A DNA stretch of 64,000 bases from JAISFI01 sp031553775 (GTDB lineage: Bacteria > Bacteroidota > Bacteroidia > Bacteroidales > Azobacteroidaceae): positions 62,001 to 126,000 of the forward strand of contig JAVBLA010000005.1 in assembly GCA_031553775.1 (NCBI GenBank), read 5' to 3'. The notes below the pieces were generated by a model, which saw only the letters and a list, made by a program, of their open reading frames with translations, was not told where the DNA came from and did not search any database. The position numbers and the translations under genes are program-made. Numbering within the stretch: the stretch's first letter is position 1; each line of letters begins with the position of its first letter. This document shows positions 8,380 through 16,859 of this stretch, piece after piece.

Positions 8380-9492
8380 CTACTTCCTGGATAAATAAGT
8401 ATACGGCGTACATTTTTTATACACCTTGAATTGAAGAAAGAATACACTCCTGGATTTAAATCCGGAAGCATTCACATAATAATCGACAGACAAGTCCGGT
8501 TTTTCTTCCATCAGTTTGATGGCATATTCAATCCTGTAATTGTTTATAAAAGTATAGAAGGAAGAATTAAAATCCTTATTCAGCACATGAGAGATATAAG
8601 ACCGGTTTGTAAATAGTGCCTGAGCCAGATCCTGCATCTTCAAATCTTTATTTAAATAGGGTTTTTGTTCTTCGAAATATTTTAAAAGACGATCTTTTAA
8701 TTCCGTACTTTTGATATCTTTTTCTATAACCGGGTATTCTTTTTCCTCCGGATAAGGAAGTTTATCCTGATTCAAACCCAATAAAAAAATAGGGAATATC
8801 AAAATAATGGAAAATATACCGAATATAACTTTCAGAATAACCGATCCATCTACGATTCCTGCAAGATTCAAAATAGCTAAAATCGCCATTATCAGAAAAA
8901 TTGCGGGCACCCGCCGTAAATTGACTCCTTCCCTGAAAGAATAATTCGAATAAATAAAGGTCCGGTATTGCAGGTACATCTTTATAATATCGACGACAAT
9001 TATACATTCATATACCAATAAATAAATGAATGCCATTATCGAAACAACATTAAAAAAATATTTGGAAGGATTCGAAAGATCTGTCAGTCCAAACAGATTA
9101 CCGTATATTCCCTGAATAAGAACAGATAAGAGTACAAGTGCCAGATAAGGTAGAATATGATAAAGCACAAGCCTGGAAGTCACCTTTTTCAGTTTCATCA
9201 CAGAATAATAATAAAAATAAGATGTAATTACCACCGGGACAGACAACAGAGAATCCAAAGCCCTTAATGGTTCGGAATAATACTGAACAATATACCGGTC
9301 ATAAATAAAATATGCTAACAAAGACAATGAATAAATCAACAAAGTCATGCTCAGAAAAAACTGTGGAGAATCCTGGTTATTTTTTAGTAATAAAAGAAAT
9401 CCGAAGCAGGCAGATATCGTCACGGGCAACAGATACAGAAAAATTCCCATATCCGAATAAAAAAGCGTTTCTATAGAATTGGAGAGTATCAT
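8380..9492 (-). CDS. Membrane-bound AraC-family regulator
   Basis: 370 residues from ATG 9492; a TTG-initiated extension to 9531 is possible but unnecessary. The N-terminal 245 residues hold about seven hydrophobic segments (for example GIFLYLLPVTISACFGFLLL). The C-terminal 100 residues carry an AraC DNA-binding domain (DLKMQDLAQALFTNRSYISH with PYTYLSRK near the end). Such 7TM-AraC proteins occur in Bacteroidetes and would sense a membrane signal while bound near DNA. The gene is divergent from the T9SS surface protein at 9788. The shared 295-bp gap contains phased T-rich repeats that may be its operator. Family assignment is firm; its target is inferred from position. Confidence 0.82.
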   Translation of the reverse strand: MILSNSIETLFYSDMGIFLYLLPVTISACFGFLLLLKNNQDSPQFFLSMTLLIYSLSLLAYFIYDRYIVQYYSEPLRALDSLLSVPVVITSYFYYYSVMKLKKVTSRLVLYHILPYLALVLLSVLIQGIYGNLFGLTDLSNPSKYFFNVVSIMAFIYLLVYECIIVVDIIKMYLQYRTFIYSNYSFREGVNLRRVPAIFLIMAILAILNLAGIVDGSVILKVIFGIFSIILIFPIFLLGLNQDKLPYPEEKEYPVIEKDIKSTELKDRLLKYFEEQKPYLNKDLKMQDLAQALFTNRSYISHVLNKDFNSSFYTFINNYRIEYAIKLMEEKPDLSVDYYVNASGFKSRSVFFLQFKVYKKCTPYTYLSRK

Positions 9493-9643
9493 GCACCTAT
9501 AACAAAAAAAAATACCGATTGTTGATATCAACCGAATCAGAAATAAAGCATTCTGATTTTTTCTAAGAAAAAATCGATATAAATAATGGTTTCATACTAT
9601 CGGAGAACCTGCTTTTACTTAAAAATACAATCTTTTTTACAGA

Positions 9644-9720
9644 GTTGTACGATTTTTTTTAGTCGGACTTTTTTTTTTCCCAGTCATACGATTTTTTTTT
9701 TCAGCCATACGTTTTTTTTT
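9644..9720 (+). promoter_or_regulatory. Four phased T-rich direct repeats, candidate operator
   Basis: Related units of the form GTCATACGA followed by 8-10 T start at 9644 (GTTGTACGA), 9662 (GTCGGACTT), 9683 (GTCATACGA) and 9704 (GCCATACGT). The spacings are 18, 21 and 21 bp, close to two helical turns. Binding half-sites of AraC-family proteins are commonly spaced this way, and an AraC gene lies next to it. The repeats end 67 bp before the ATG at 9788. Function is inferred. Confidence 0.55.
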
Positions 9721-9787
9721 CTCCGCCAATGTTAGATAATCACGTGTAATATAGACTTAGTTGGTTATCAATTAAAAAACGATCAAG

Positions 9788-12700
9788 ATGAAAAATTTCA
9801 GACTCCAGTTTATACTTTATTATTGTATGTCAGTGCTTATACTTCCTATAAGTCAGACACTTTATGCCGACGGATCCAGGAATTTGTATCCGTCGGGGGC
9901 TATAGGTTCCAGAGCCTCTTTATATAGCAAAGCTATTGCCAACCTCAATAGCGAAGAACTGAAATCCTGGCCGTTCAGCAACCTGGGAGTACATTATGTA
10001 TATGCAGTCCAGGGAGAAAAAATAGCATTGGCTTCCAGCGCGCAAGGTGTCGGACAGGTGCTGACAAATCTGGCCCGAATCCGGATATATAATCCGGCAG
10101 GTACACTGGTAATCAATTATCAAACTGCAAAAAATGGCAATACTGCGTGTATTAAAAGCAGGACCCAGGAACTGGCAGGGCCGAAGTTTCCGAATGGAAG
10201 TGGAAGTGCCAACGGTTTCACTCCATATTTTTTCGATGCAACCCAAACCGGAATCTGGAAAATAGAATTTGTATCAACCACAGGTGAAGATGGCGAACAT
10301 AATTTATATCCGGAAGATATTCTTGCTGTCGACAACTGGACCCAGCAAATAAACTCTCCTTACATCAGTGCATGGGATATTTCCGTATGTAATAATGCAG
10401 GAACCGCATGGATTTCAGGAAGAGTTTTTTCTACGGTCCTGAATATGGGTATGGATCAGAACTTCACTTCCGGCAGAGGATTTGAAAGCGAAGTATATGT
10501 ATTGACAAAAGACGGCTATAAATACAAAGTGGATAACAATGGACAGCAGGGAATGTGGTTCACCTTTTACACCAATAACAAAGGATTCAAAAACCTGACT
10601 ACCAACGCTCCCATATATAAAAGCGTTAACAGTTCCTCCACCAGCGATTTCTTTTCTCATAATCCGAATGCCGCCGACACCCAATCGGACATCACACACA
10701 AAATATTTTATACTATACCGGCAACCGACCTGCCTGCAACTGCCACAGGAGGTGCAGGAGGGAGTACCTGGTTACGGGGTACCAAATCAAAACCGGTGGT
10801 TACCACTCTTCAAATAACCGGAACAGGCGGTTCAATCAACAAAGCCAGTAACGGAGGGACCATAAGCTTTACTTCTACTCACCAGGGTACGGCAACCATT
10901 ACGATCAAAGATCCGGCAGCCTCCCCGTCTTTTCCCCAAAGAGTAATCAATGTACCGGTAGTTATTGCCGGTAATAACGATGTGGCCTGGGATGGCAAAG
11001 ATGGCGCCGGGAATTGGCTGCCTGCAGGATCCTGGCCGGTAACTGTGGTTGTAAAAGCCAATAACGGAGAGGTACACTTCCCCTATATAGATATGGAAGT
11101 CAATCCGAAAGGAATTATTATACAACTATACGATGATGACTTTGCAAACGCGGTTTCTGATTATGTCTATTGGGATGATTCGGACATTACCGGAAGCGCC
11201 CCTTCCCCGTCAGCTCCTAAAAAAAATACAGATCCTCCGGGTATACAAAGTAGCATAAACGGACATAAATGGGGAGGATACGGAAGCTCCGGAGGAACAA
11301 ACTCGGGCTATGGAAACGAAAAGGCCATGGATACATGGACATTTGTTAACGGATTCGAATCCGATCCCAAAGTACAAAATGTATTGATAGAGGTGGTCGA
11401 CTTGTCTAGTCAGACATCCTGCGCCATTACCTCCATCAGTGACGGGACCATTCAATATACGGTAGTTGCGAAAAATATAAAAAATACAACCATCGGAACT
11501 ATCAGCAATGTAACCGGTGCAACTTTCATTTTTACTGCTCATACTGGATTTACCATTACTTCCAGCACATTCACCCCCAATGGTACCGGTGTCAGTGCCG
11601 TAAACGGGGCCACCGGCAACCAGACATTTACTTCGGTTCTCAATCTGCCGAGTGGAACAAGCGGAACATTTAACATCATTGCAACAAAAACCGTCAAACC
11701 ATTAACCGCCAGTGCTACGTATACCGGTACAGCAACATTTAACAACCTTCCCGATGTACGGAATCTGAGTTCGGGAAACCTCTCTTCCAGTTGCGACGAA
11801 ACAGTACCCCTGGTTTTACTCAAATATGATCCGCATTGCAGCGGAGGCGGAAGCATGGTGGTTTCCATAGAAGGAAACGGAGTGGTTTCCAATCAAACAT
11901 ACAAATTATTCCGGGGAACTTTTCCTGCCGGCGTGGAAATCGGGACTTTCAATAACAATCAATTAGACGTTAGTTTAAATATCACATCAGGCAGCCAGGC
12001 ATATTATGTTACCCGGAATAATGCTTATATCGCTTCAGGAGAAATCACAATTCATCCTAAAAAAGCTTTCTGGAAAACATCACCTGAAAATTCTACCTGG
12101 CAAAACGGGAACAACTGGACTGCCGACGATGGAGGAATAGGTGGCTATGCAGTATGGTGTACCGATGTTGTTATTACAAAAAATGCATCTGCATATCCTA
12201 TGCTGACAGATGGTGACCAGTGCCGGGATATCCGTTTCGAAGACGGAGGATCGGTGGGCCGTATCCAAAAACTGAAATATCGCTATGCAACCATCTCCCT
12301 CACACCCGAGCGGAATCGCTGGTTAATGTTATCCGCACCGCTCCGTTATATGTACTCTGCCGATTTTTATGCAGATTTAAGTTGGGGAAGAGCCAATAAT
12401 CCGATGATCTATATGCGGTATTTCGACGTAGATTACCAATCGGGGAAAACCAATCCGGACGGAGTATCCGGTACCTCTTACGGTAATTTCTCCCGTTCGT
12501 TCGCCCGGTTAGAAGAACCCCTGGCTCCCGGTAACGGCTTTGTATTATGGGTAAACGGCAATGGGAACGGGAAGAGCTATCCCACCGAAGATTTTCCGGA
12601 TGGCAGTTCTTTTGAATTCCCAAGAAGAAATGCCGACAACAGCGATGTGGAATACAAATATCACAATAACGATGGTAGCTTCATCGGTAGCAATATCGTT

Positions 12701-13828
12701 ATCAACAGAGGATTACCTGCTCCATTGAATGCTCAATGGCTGCCAACAACGCAACCGGAAAAGAACAATCGCTTCCGGTTCATTTTCGAAGAACAGTCAA
12801 CAAACAACATGCAGCTTACCATCCGTCCCTCTACCACATGTATGATAGGTAACCCCTTAATGTCACATCTGAATTTTGCAACTCTTTACAGCGAAAATTT
12901 ATCTAAAATTCAAAACTATTTCAGGCTTTGGAATAGCGCCCAGGCAAAATTCTATACGTTTGTAGGAGTCGGAGAAACAAACTCCGTATGGCAGCAACTG
13001 CAAGGAATATCGACCAGTACAGACGAGAACATTTCCTATATGCTGCCTCCGATGCAGGCTTTCTTTGTGGAAACCAAGGCAGGGGCAAGCAGCTTGTCGG
13101 TATCTCCCAATGCTTCGGAATCGCATATAACACCCCGCCGGGTCAATCAACAACCGGAAAATATCCTTCGGTTGAACTTAACTCAGGGAAGCTCTGCCAG
13201 TCAGGCAATTATATCAAGTGCAAGCGGAGCCAATAATAATTACGACGAAAATGAAGACATTTACAAATTATTCTCTCCGGATGATGAAGTTCCTGAAATA
13301 TATAGTATTGCCGGCGAAAAAGCGATCGAGATCAATGTAATAAATGACAACCGGAGTGAAAAAACAGTCGTTCCCATCGGAGTTAGAACAACTAAAACCG
13401 GCACTTTCAACTTGTCGGTAAAAGGCAGTGAAAGTTTCAATACATATGATCAGATCGAACTGATAGACGCTGTGGAAAATATCCGGTACGACTTATCGGC
13501 CATCAACGAATTTACTTTCAATAAAACGTCACCGATAAAACTGGAAGGAAGATTTTATGTATCGTTCAGTAATAAATCGAATACGGATATCAAACCGGCA
13601 GACAGTCAATCGTTGCTGGTACAAGCCTTCCAGGGACAAATAACGGTAAGTTCTCCTGAAGAAACAATCCTGTCACTGGAAATTTTCGATCTATCCGGCC
13701 GGTTATTCTACAGCAATAAACAGATAAACAGTTCATATGCTACAATTTCTCCTGCAACGTCGGGAGGCCTGTTTACCTTGAAAGTGGTTACAACCGGCAG
13801 TACAACAACTCACAAAATAAAGCTATAA
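9788..13828 (+). CDS. Large T9SS-secreted surface protein with C-terminal sorting domain
   Basis: 1346 residues. An N-terminal signal peptide (MKNFRLQFILYYCMSVLILP, cleaved near YADGS) leads to a long beta-rich exoprotein. Around residues 395-425 is an FlgD-like segment (DGKDGAGNWLPAGSWPVTVV), and around 540-640 a beta-sandwich stretch rich in Thr, Ser and Gly. The last 75 residues (SLEIFDLSGRLFYSNKQI to the terminal HKIKL) match the type A T9SS sorting domain that directs transfer across the outer membrane and cleavage for surface attachment. I recognise no catalytic motif, so an adhesin or structural role is more likely than an enzyme. It is followed after 19 bp by a small membrane protein and is divergent from a membrane AraC gene, which is probably its regulator. 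Confidence 0.85.
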   Translation: MKNFRLQFILYYCMSVLILPISQTLYADGSRNLYPSGAIGSRASLYSKAIANLNSEELKSWPFSNLGVHYVYAVQGEKIALASSAQGVGQVLTNLARIRIYNPAGTLVINYQTAKNGNTACIKSRTQELAGPKFPNGSGSANGFTPYFFDATQTGIWKIEFVSTTGEDGEHNLYPEDILAVDNWTQQINSPYISAWDISVCNNAGTAWISGRVFSTVLNMGMDQNFTSGRGFESEVYVLTKDGYKYKVDNNGQQGMWFTFYTNNKGFKNLTTNAPIYKSVNSSSTSDFFSHNPNAADTQSDITHKIFYTIPATDLPATATGGAGGSTWLRGTKSKPVVTTLQITGTGGSINKASNGGTISFTSTHQGTATITIKDPAASPSFPQRVINVPVVIAGNNDVAWDGKDGAGNWLPAGSWPVTVVVKANNGEVHFPYIDMEVNPKGIIIQLYDDDFANAVSDYVYWDDSDITGSAPSPSAPKKNTDPPGIQSSINGHKWGGYGSSGGTNSGYGNEKAMDTWTFVNGFESDPKVQNVLIEVVDLSSQTSCAITSISDGTIQYTVVAKNIKNTTIGTISNVTGATFIFTAHTGFTITSSTFTPNGTGVSAVNGATGNQTFTSVLNLPSGTSGTFNIIATKTVKPLTASATYTGTATFNNLPDVRNLSSGNLSSSCDETVPLVLLKYDPHCSGGGSMVVSIEGNGVVSNQTYKLFRGTFPAGVEIGTFNNNQLDVSLNITSGSQAYYVTRNNAYIASGEITIHPKKAFWKTSPENSTWQNGNNWTADDGGIGGYAVWCTDVVITKNASAYPMLTDGDQCRDIRFEDGGSVGRIQKLKYRYATISLTPERNRWLMLSAPLRYMYSADFYADLSWGRANNPMIYMRYFDVDYQSGKTNPDGVSGTSYGNFSRSFARLEEPLAPGNGFVLWVNGNGNGKSYPTEDFPDGSSFEFPRRNADNSDVEYKYHNNDGSFIGSNIVINRGLPAPLNAQWLPTTQPEKNNRFRFIFEEQSTNNMQLTIRPSTTCMIGNPLMSHLNFATLYSENLSKIQNYFRLWNSAQAKFYTFVGVGETNSVWQQLQGISTSTDENISYMLPPMQAFFVETKAGASSLSVSPNASESHITPRRVNQQPENILRLNLTQGSSASQAIISSASGANNNYDENEDIYKLFSPDDEVPEIYSIAGEKAIEINVINDNRSEKTVVPIGVRTTKTGTFNLSVKGSESFNTYDQIELIDAVENIRYDLSAINEFTFNKTSPIKLEGRFYVSFSNKSNTDIKPADSQSLLVQAFQGQITVSSPEETILSLEIFDLSGRLFYSNKQINSSYATISPATSGGLFTLKVVTTGSTTTHKIKL

Positions 13829-13847
13829 TTCATAAAAAGCAGAATCT

Positions 13848-14288
13848 ATGAAAACAATATACAGAAATATCAATAAGAAATTGATGATAACGATCCTTTT
13901 CCTGTTGGGGATAACTTCACTTTCTGTGGCGGGAAGATTTACGGAAACACTAGCGGATATCCCTTCCGAGAAATTTGCCTTGGAAACTAAAATAGCGGAT
14001 TACACTAATTTTCAAAAAAGTATTTTTTCTTTAGATGGAAATACGACAACAAGTACAGGCGACCCTGTATTACGCGCTCTCGATCCGAATGATGACAATG
14101 ACTCTGAATTAGGAGATGTACCCGTTTTTGACGGGTATATTTTCCTGGCAATACTAGCCGTTGCTTATGCCATTGTCTACAGGAATAAAAATATCATTAT
14201 CCCTTTTGTAAAAACAATATCTAAAAAAGTATATACTCATACAGGTTCTATCATTGTAAAGTTTTTGAACCCATATCAGAATACTTGA
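13848..14288 (+). CDS. Small membrane protein paired with the T9SS surface protein
   Basis: 146 residues: a signal-like N-terminus (KLMITILFLLGITSLSVAG), an acidic linker (DPNDDNDSELGDVPVFDG), one transmembrane helix (YIFLAILAVAYAIVY) and a short basic tail. It begins 19 bp after the large T9SS gene on the same strand, so the two are almost certainly co-transcribed. Small proteins of this layout, with an acidic-Gly motif before a single helix and an RNK-type basic stop, are found near large T9SS substrates in Bacteroidetes, but their function is unknown. No enzymatic motif is visible. Confidence 0.72.
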   Translation: MKTIYRNINKKLMITILFLLGITSLSVAGRFTETLADIPSEKFALETKIADYTNFQKSIFSLDGNTTTSTGDPVLRALDPNDDNDSELGDVPVFDGYIFLAILAVAYAIVYRNKNIIIPFVKTISKKVYTHTGSIIVKFLNPYQNT

Positions 14289-14638
14289 TCCCGGAGCGGG
14301 ACTCTTATTAAAAGGTATTCATATAAAAGTGTGTCAAAAGTTGATTTTGTTCGTCATTGCAAAAGCTAAACCTGAGAGGATCTTTCGTGAATGATCAGAT
14401 AATTTCGCTGCTAGCGGCTGTAATGACGACAATTCTGGCTTTTGGCACATTTTTTATAGAATTATCGGATATTTCTTGCCACAGTGTTCCGAAGGCTGTA
14501 TATTTGTAAAATATAGGATACACCTTAATTTTTCCCTGGAGTATCGCAAAAATTTAAAAATATCCGGATATAAAAATAAGGACTTTAAACCTTATATTGG
14601 TATGAAGGTCCAAAAACAGATTATAAAGTTATGAAGTC
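14289..14638. other. Intergenic region with a degenerate REP-like hairpin
   Basis: 350 bp. A short hairpin TCCCG-GAG-CGGGA directly follows the stop codon of the previous gene but lacks a T-run. At 14352-14429 CGTCATTGC pairs with a GTAATGACG-type segment, a decayed version of the 1174-1246 repeat. TATATTTG at 14499-14506 fits the -7 box for the next gene, with an unusually long leader of about 125 nt. Confidence 0.55.
14499..14506 (+). promoter_or_regulatory. Possible -7 box TATATTTG
   Basis: Matches the Bacteroidetes TAnnTTTG consensus and lies upstream of the DKNYY-type repeat gene at 14639. No clear -33 TTG was confirmed. Confidence 0.4.
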
Positions 14639-15544
14639 ATGAAAAACATGAAAAAGCTAATTTTTTTGTTTGTATTAAGTTTGTTATTTACCCCTTCGAA
14701 TAACTTATCCGTAACAGCTCAACACAACCACAATAGAACCACCAACAACCAGACAGTCAACCAAAGATTAACTCCTTTAGGTGGAGGTTATGCCAAAGAC
14801 AACTGGGATGTATTTTACAGGGGAGAACTCCTCAAAGGCGCTGTAGCGTCGTCTTTCGAATATTTAGAAGACGGATACGCCAAAGATAATTGGAAAGTGT
14901 TTTTCAGAGGAGCGATGATTCAGAATATTACCGCTTCTTCCTTTATAACTTTGGGAGAAGGATATGCCAAAGACAACTGGAAAGTGCTATCCTACGGAAA
15001 GATTATCGACGGAATTACCGCTTCTTCTTTTAATATCCTGGGAGATGGGTATGCCAGGGATGCCTGGAAAGTAATTTACCTCGGAAAAGTCATCAATGGT
15101 ATTACAGCCTCTTCATTCAATATTTTAGGCTATGGATATGCCAAAGACAGCTGGAAAGTGCTCTACTATGGAGAAGTTATCACTGGCATTACTGCTTCTT
15201 CCTTTGAAATTCTGGGAGACGGATACGCAAAAGATGCATGGAAGATTATTTACTATGGAAAAATTATCAACGGTATCACCACTTCTTCCTTTAAAATTCT
15301 GGGAGACGGATATGCAAGGGATGCATGGAAAGTGATTTACGACGGAAAAATCATCAATGGCATCACAGCATCATCCTTTAATCTTTTAGGCGGCGGATAT
15401 GCCAAAGATAACTGGAAAGTGCTTTATAGAGGAGATATTATTAATGGTGCCACTGCTTCCTCCTTCGAATATTCAGGAGACGGATATGCAAAAGACAATT
15501 GGAACACCTATTACCGGGGTAAAAAAGTAAGTGGCAGGCGTTGA
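14639..15544 (+). CDS. Exported DKNYY-type tandem-repeat protein
   Basis: 301 residues. A signal peptide (MKNMKKLIFLFVLSLLF) is followed by a His/Asn/Thr-rich linker. From residue 49 to the end come eight full copies and a partial ninth of a 29-residue unit of the form GYAKDNWKVxYxGKxIxGITASSFxxLGD. Each unit has two short strands separated by a K/R-D-x-W-K-V-x-Y core, as in DKNYY domains of bacterial surface proteins. Unit-to-unit identity is high, especially units 3-7, suggesting recent expansion by slippage or unequal exchange. The last unit ends in basic residues (RGKKVSGRR). No sorting domain is visible, so it is probably periplasmic or released. Neighbours give no clue to function. Confidence 0.75.
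   Translation: MKNMKKLIFLFVLSLLFTPSNNLSVTAQHNHNRTTNNQTVNQRLTPLGGGYAKDNWDVFYRGELLKGAVASSFEYLEDGYAKDNWKVFFRGAMIQNITASSFITLGEGYAKDNWKVLSYGKIIDGITASSFNILGDGYARDAWKVIYLGKVINGITASSFNILGYGYAKDSWKVLYYGEVITGITASSFEILGDGYAKDAWKIIYYGKIINGITTSSFKILGDGYARDAWKVIYDGKIINGITASSFNLLGGGYAKDNWKVLYRGDIINGATASSFEYSGDGYAKDNWNTYYRGKKVSGRR
14786..15541 (+). repeat. In-frame 87-bp tandem repeats, about 8.7 units
   Basis: The 29-residue units of the protein above correspond to an 87-bp DNA period across this interval. Codons for GCTTCTTCxTTT and GGATATGCx recur nearly unchanged, so copy-number change by recombination is possible. Confidence 0.8.
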
Positions 15545-15556
15545 AATGAGGAATAA

Positions 15557-15688
15557 TCAATTTCTAATCCTGATTTTCTCCTGAATGATCCGGTTGCCGT
15601 TATTTACTACAACTATATATAATCCTTTTTGTTCTATCGGAATGGATATGAATGAACCGGATGTGTTAATTTTATCTGCATTGACCAA
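15557..15688 (-). pseudogene. Remnant of a T9SS C-terminal sorting domain
   Basis: On the minus strand a frame ends at the TGA at 15557-15559 and reads FISIPIEQKGLYIVVVNNGN followed by a short basic strand ending IRN. This is the typical close of a type A T9SS sorting domain (the GLYxVxV strand and final K-hairpin). The frame is closed upstream by TAA at 15689-15691, leaving about 43 residues, so the body of the protein is gone. It lies between the repeat protein and the A+T-rich island, and may mark the edge of an insertion or deletion. Confidence 0.6.
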
Positions 15689-15731
15689 TTAAAAACAAAA
15701 AATACCTTCCAAGATTTTAAAATTGATAAAT

Positions 15732-16676
15732 ATGAAAAAATCAGCATCTCTTTATAAACTTCAGCATCCACTGTTTTTATTTGCTGTAATACTGCTTTTG
15801 TGCAATGATTTTTATTTAAAAAATTTATTTGGAAATACACTAACTGGTAAATTATCTGACTTTACAGGCTTATTTGCATTCCCATTTTTCTTTTCTTGTA
15901 TATTTACTACTTGGAAAAAAATAATTCATATAGCAACTTTATTTTTGTTTGTTTGGTGGAAAAGTTCTGTTTCTCAGCCATTTATTGATTTTATTAATGG
16001 GTTTGGTATTCCAATAGGAAGAGTTGTTGATTTTACAGATAATGTTGCTCTTCTAAGTGTTGTTATTTCTTATTTTATATTTATCAAAGACTTTAATTAT
16101 AGAGCCATCAAACCAATTTGGCAATTTTCTATCATGATTCTTACTGCTTTTTCATTTACGGCAACTTCCCTTGCTCCTCGCACTGTGGTAAATTATGCTT
16201 CAGTCGATAAAATTTATACATTTGATATGCCGATGGAAACATTAATAGAGCGTTTTAATGCTCTTCAGAAAAAAGCAATAGAAAAAATGTCATATATGGG
16301 TGTATTTGACGAAGAAACTGGTGTGTTTTATTCCAATAACAAGTATAAAGATACATTAGCTTATATCATTGATATCAAGAAGTATGATTATCTGGATACA
16401 ATATTCATAAGCAATTATTTGTCAGATATTCAAATATATAGAGAAAGTGATACTATAACAATATTAAAATTAATGAATGTGGCAATAATAGAACTATCTC
16501 ATCAAAGTGAAGTAAAAAAAATAGACTCAGTAAATATTTATAACGCACGTGATAGATATCCTTATCCGGTGTGGAGTACTGCATTACTGGTAGCAGATAC
16601 TGTCAATGAAAGTAAATTACAAAAGAAGGCAGTAAATGAGTTTGAAAAACGGATAATTAAAAAATTGAAGAGATAG
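15732..16676 (+). CDS. Multi-span membrane protein of unknown function
   Basis: 314 residues from ATG 15732; the TTG nine bases earlier is less likely. Four or five hydrophobic segments occupy the first 150 residues, with the motif NTLTGKLSDFTGLFAFPFFF between the first two. The C-terminal half (about 160-314) is soluble and acidic-basic mixed, probably extracytoplasmic or cytoplasmic. I do not recognise a characterised family. The codons are notably A+T-rich compared with genes on either side, which fits the island setting. The first 22 residues are nearly the same as those of the unrelated gene at 16860, an unusual sharing of a leader. Confidence 0.6.
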   Translation: MKKSASLYKLQHPLFLFAVILLLCNDFYLKNLFGNTLTGKLSDFTGLFAFPFFFSCIFTTWKKIIHIATLFLFVWWKSSVSQPFIDFINGFGIPIGRVVDFTDNVALLSVVISYFIFIKDFNYRAIKPIWQFSIMILTAFSFTATSLAPRTVVNYASVDKIYTFDMPMETLIERFNALQKKAIEKMSYMGVFDEETGVFYSNNKYKDTLAYIIDIKKYDYLDTIFISNYLSDIQIYRESDTITILKLMNVAIIELSHQSEVKKIDSVNIYNARDRYPYPVWSTALLVADTVNESKLQKKAVNEFEKRIIKKLKR

Positions 16677-16710
16677 AACTCATTGAACTCTCCGACTAAT
16701 TAATACAAAA

Positions 16711-16751
16711 CAAAAAAAAGCCACTTTTCAGCGACTCTTTCCCTTTAGTTG
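16711..16751 (+). repeat. Second copy of the tRNA-fMet flanking sequence, possible old attachment end
   Basis: The segment with CTTTTCAG-CGACTCTTT-CCCTTTAGTTG resembles TTTTTCAG-ACTCTTT-CAGTTTAGTTG at about 17894-17918, the terminator and 3' flank of tRNA-fMet. A similar poly-A run precedes both. The match is imperfect, so descent from an att duplication is only a possibility. Confidence 0.35.
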
Positions 16752-16834
16752 AACTCCCTATCGAATTATCAAACAATTTTATTGTTGATTTCAAAAAGAT
16801 TATTCTGTTTTTGAAGTATTTAAATAAATGATTT

Positions 16835-16842
16835 TATATTTG
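16835..16842 (+). promoter_or_regulatory. -7 box TATATTTG
   Basis: Perfect TAnnTTTG match 18 bp before the ATG at 16860, giving a short leader. Confidence 0.5.
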
Positions 16843-16859
16843 TATTTCAAATTATAAAT

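Noticed and set aside
9493..9531. TTG-initiated extension of the membrane AraC protein
   Set aside because: An ATG at 9492 directly precedes the first membrane segment; the extension adds no recognisable sequence.
14786..15541. CRISPR-like array because of regular 87-bp repeats
   Set aside because: The repeats are in frame, have no variable spacers and encode a coherent repeat protein.
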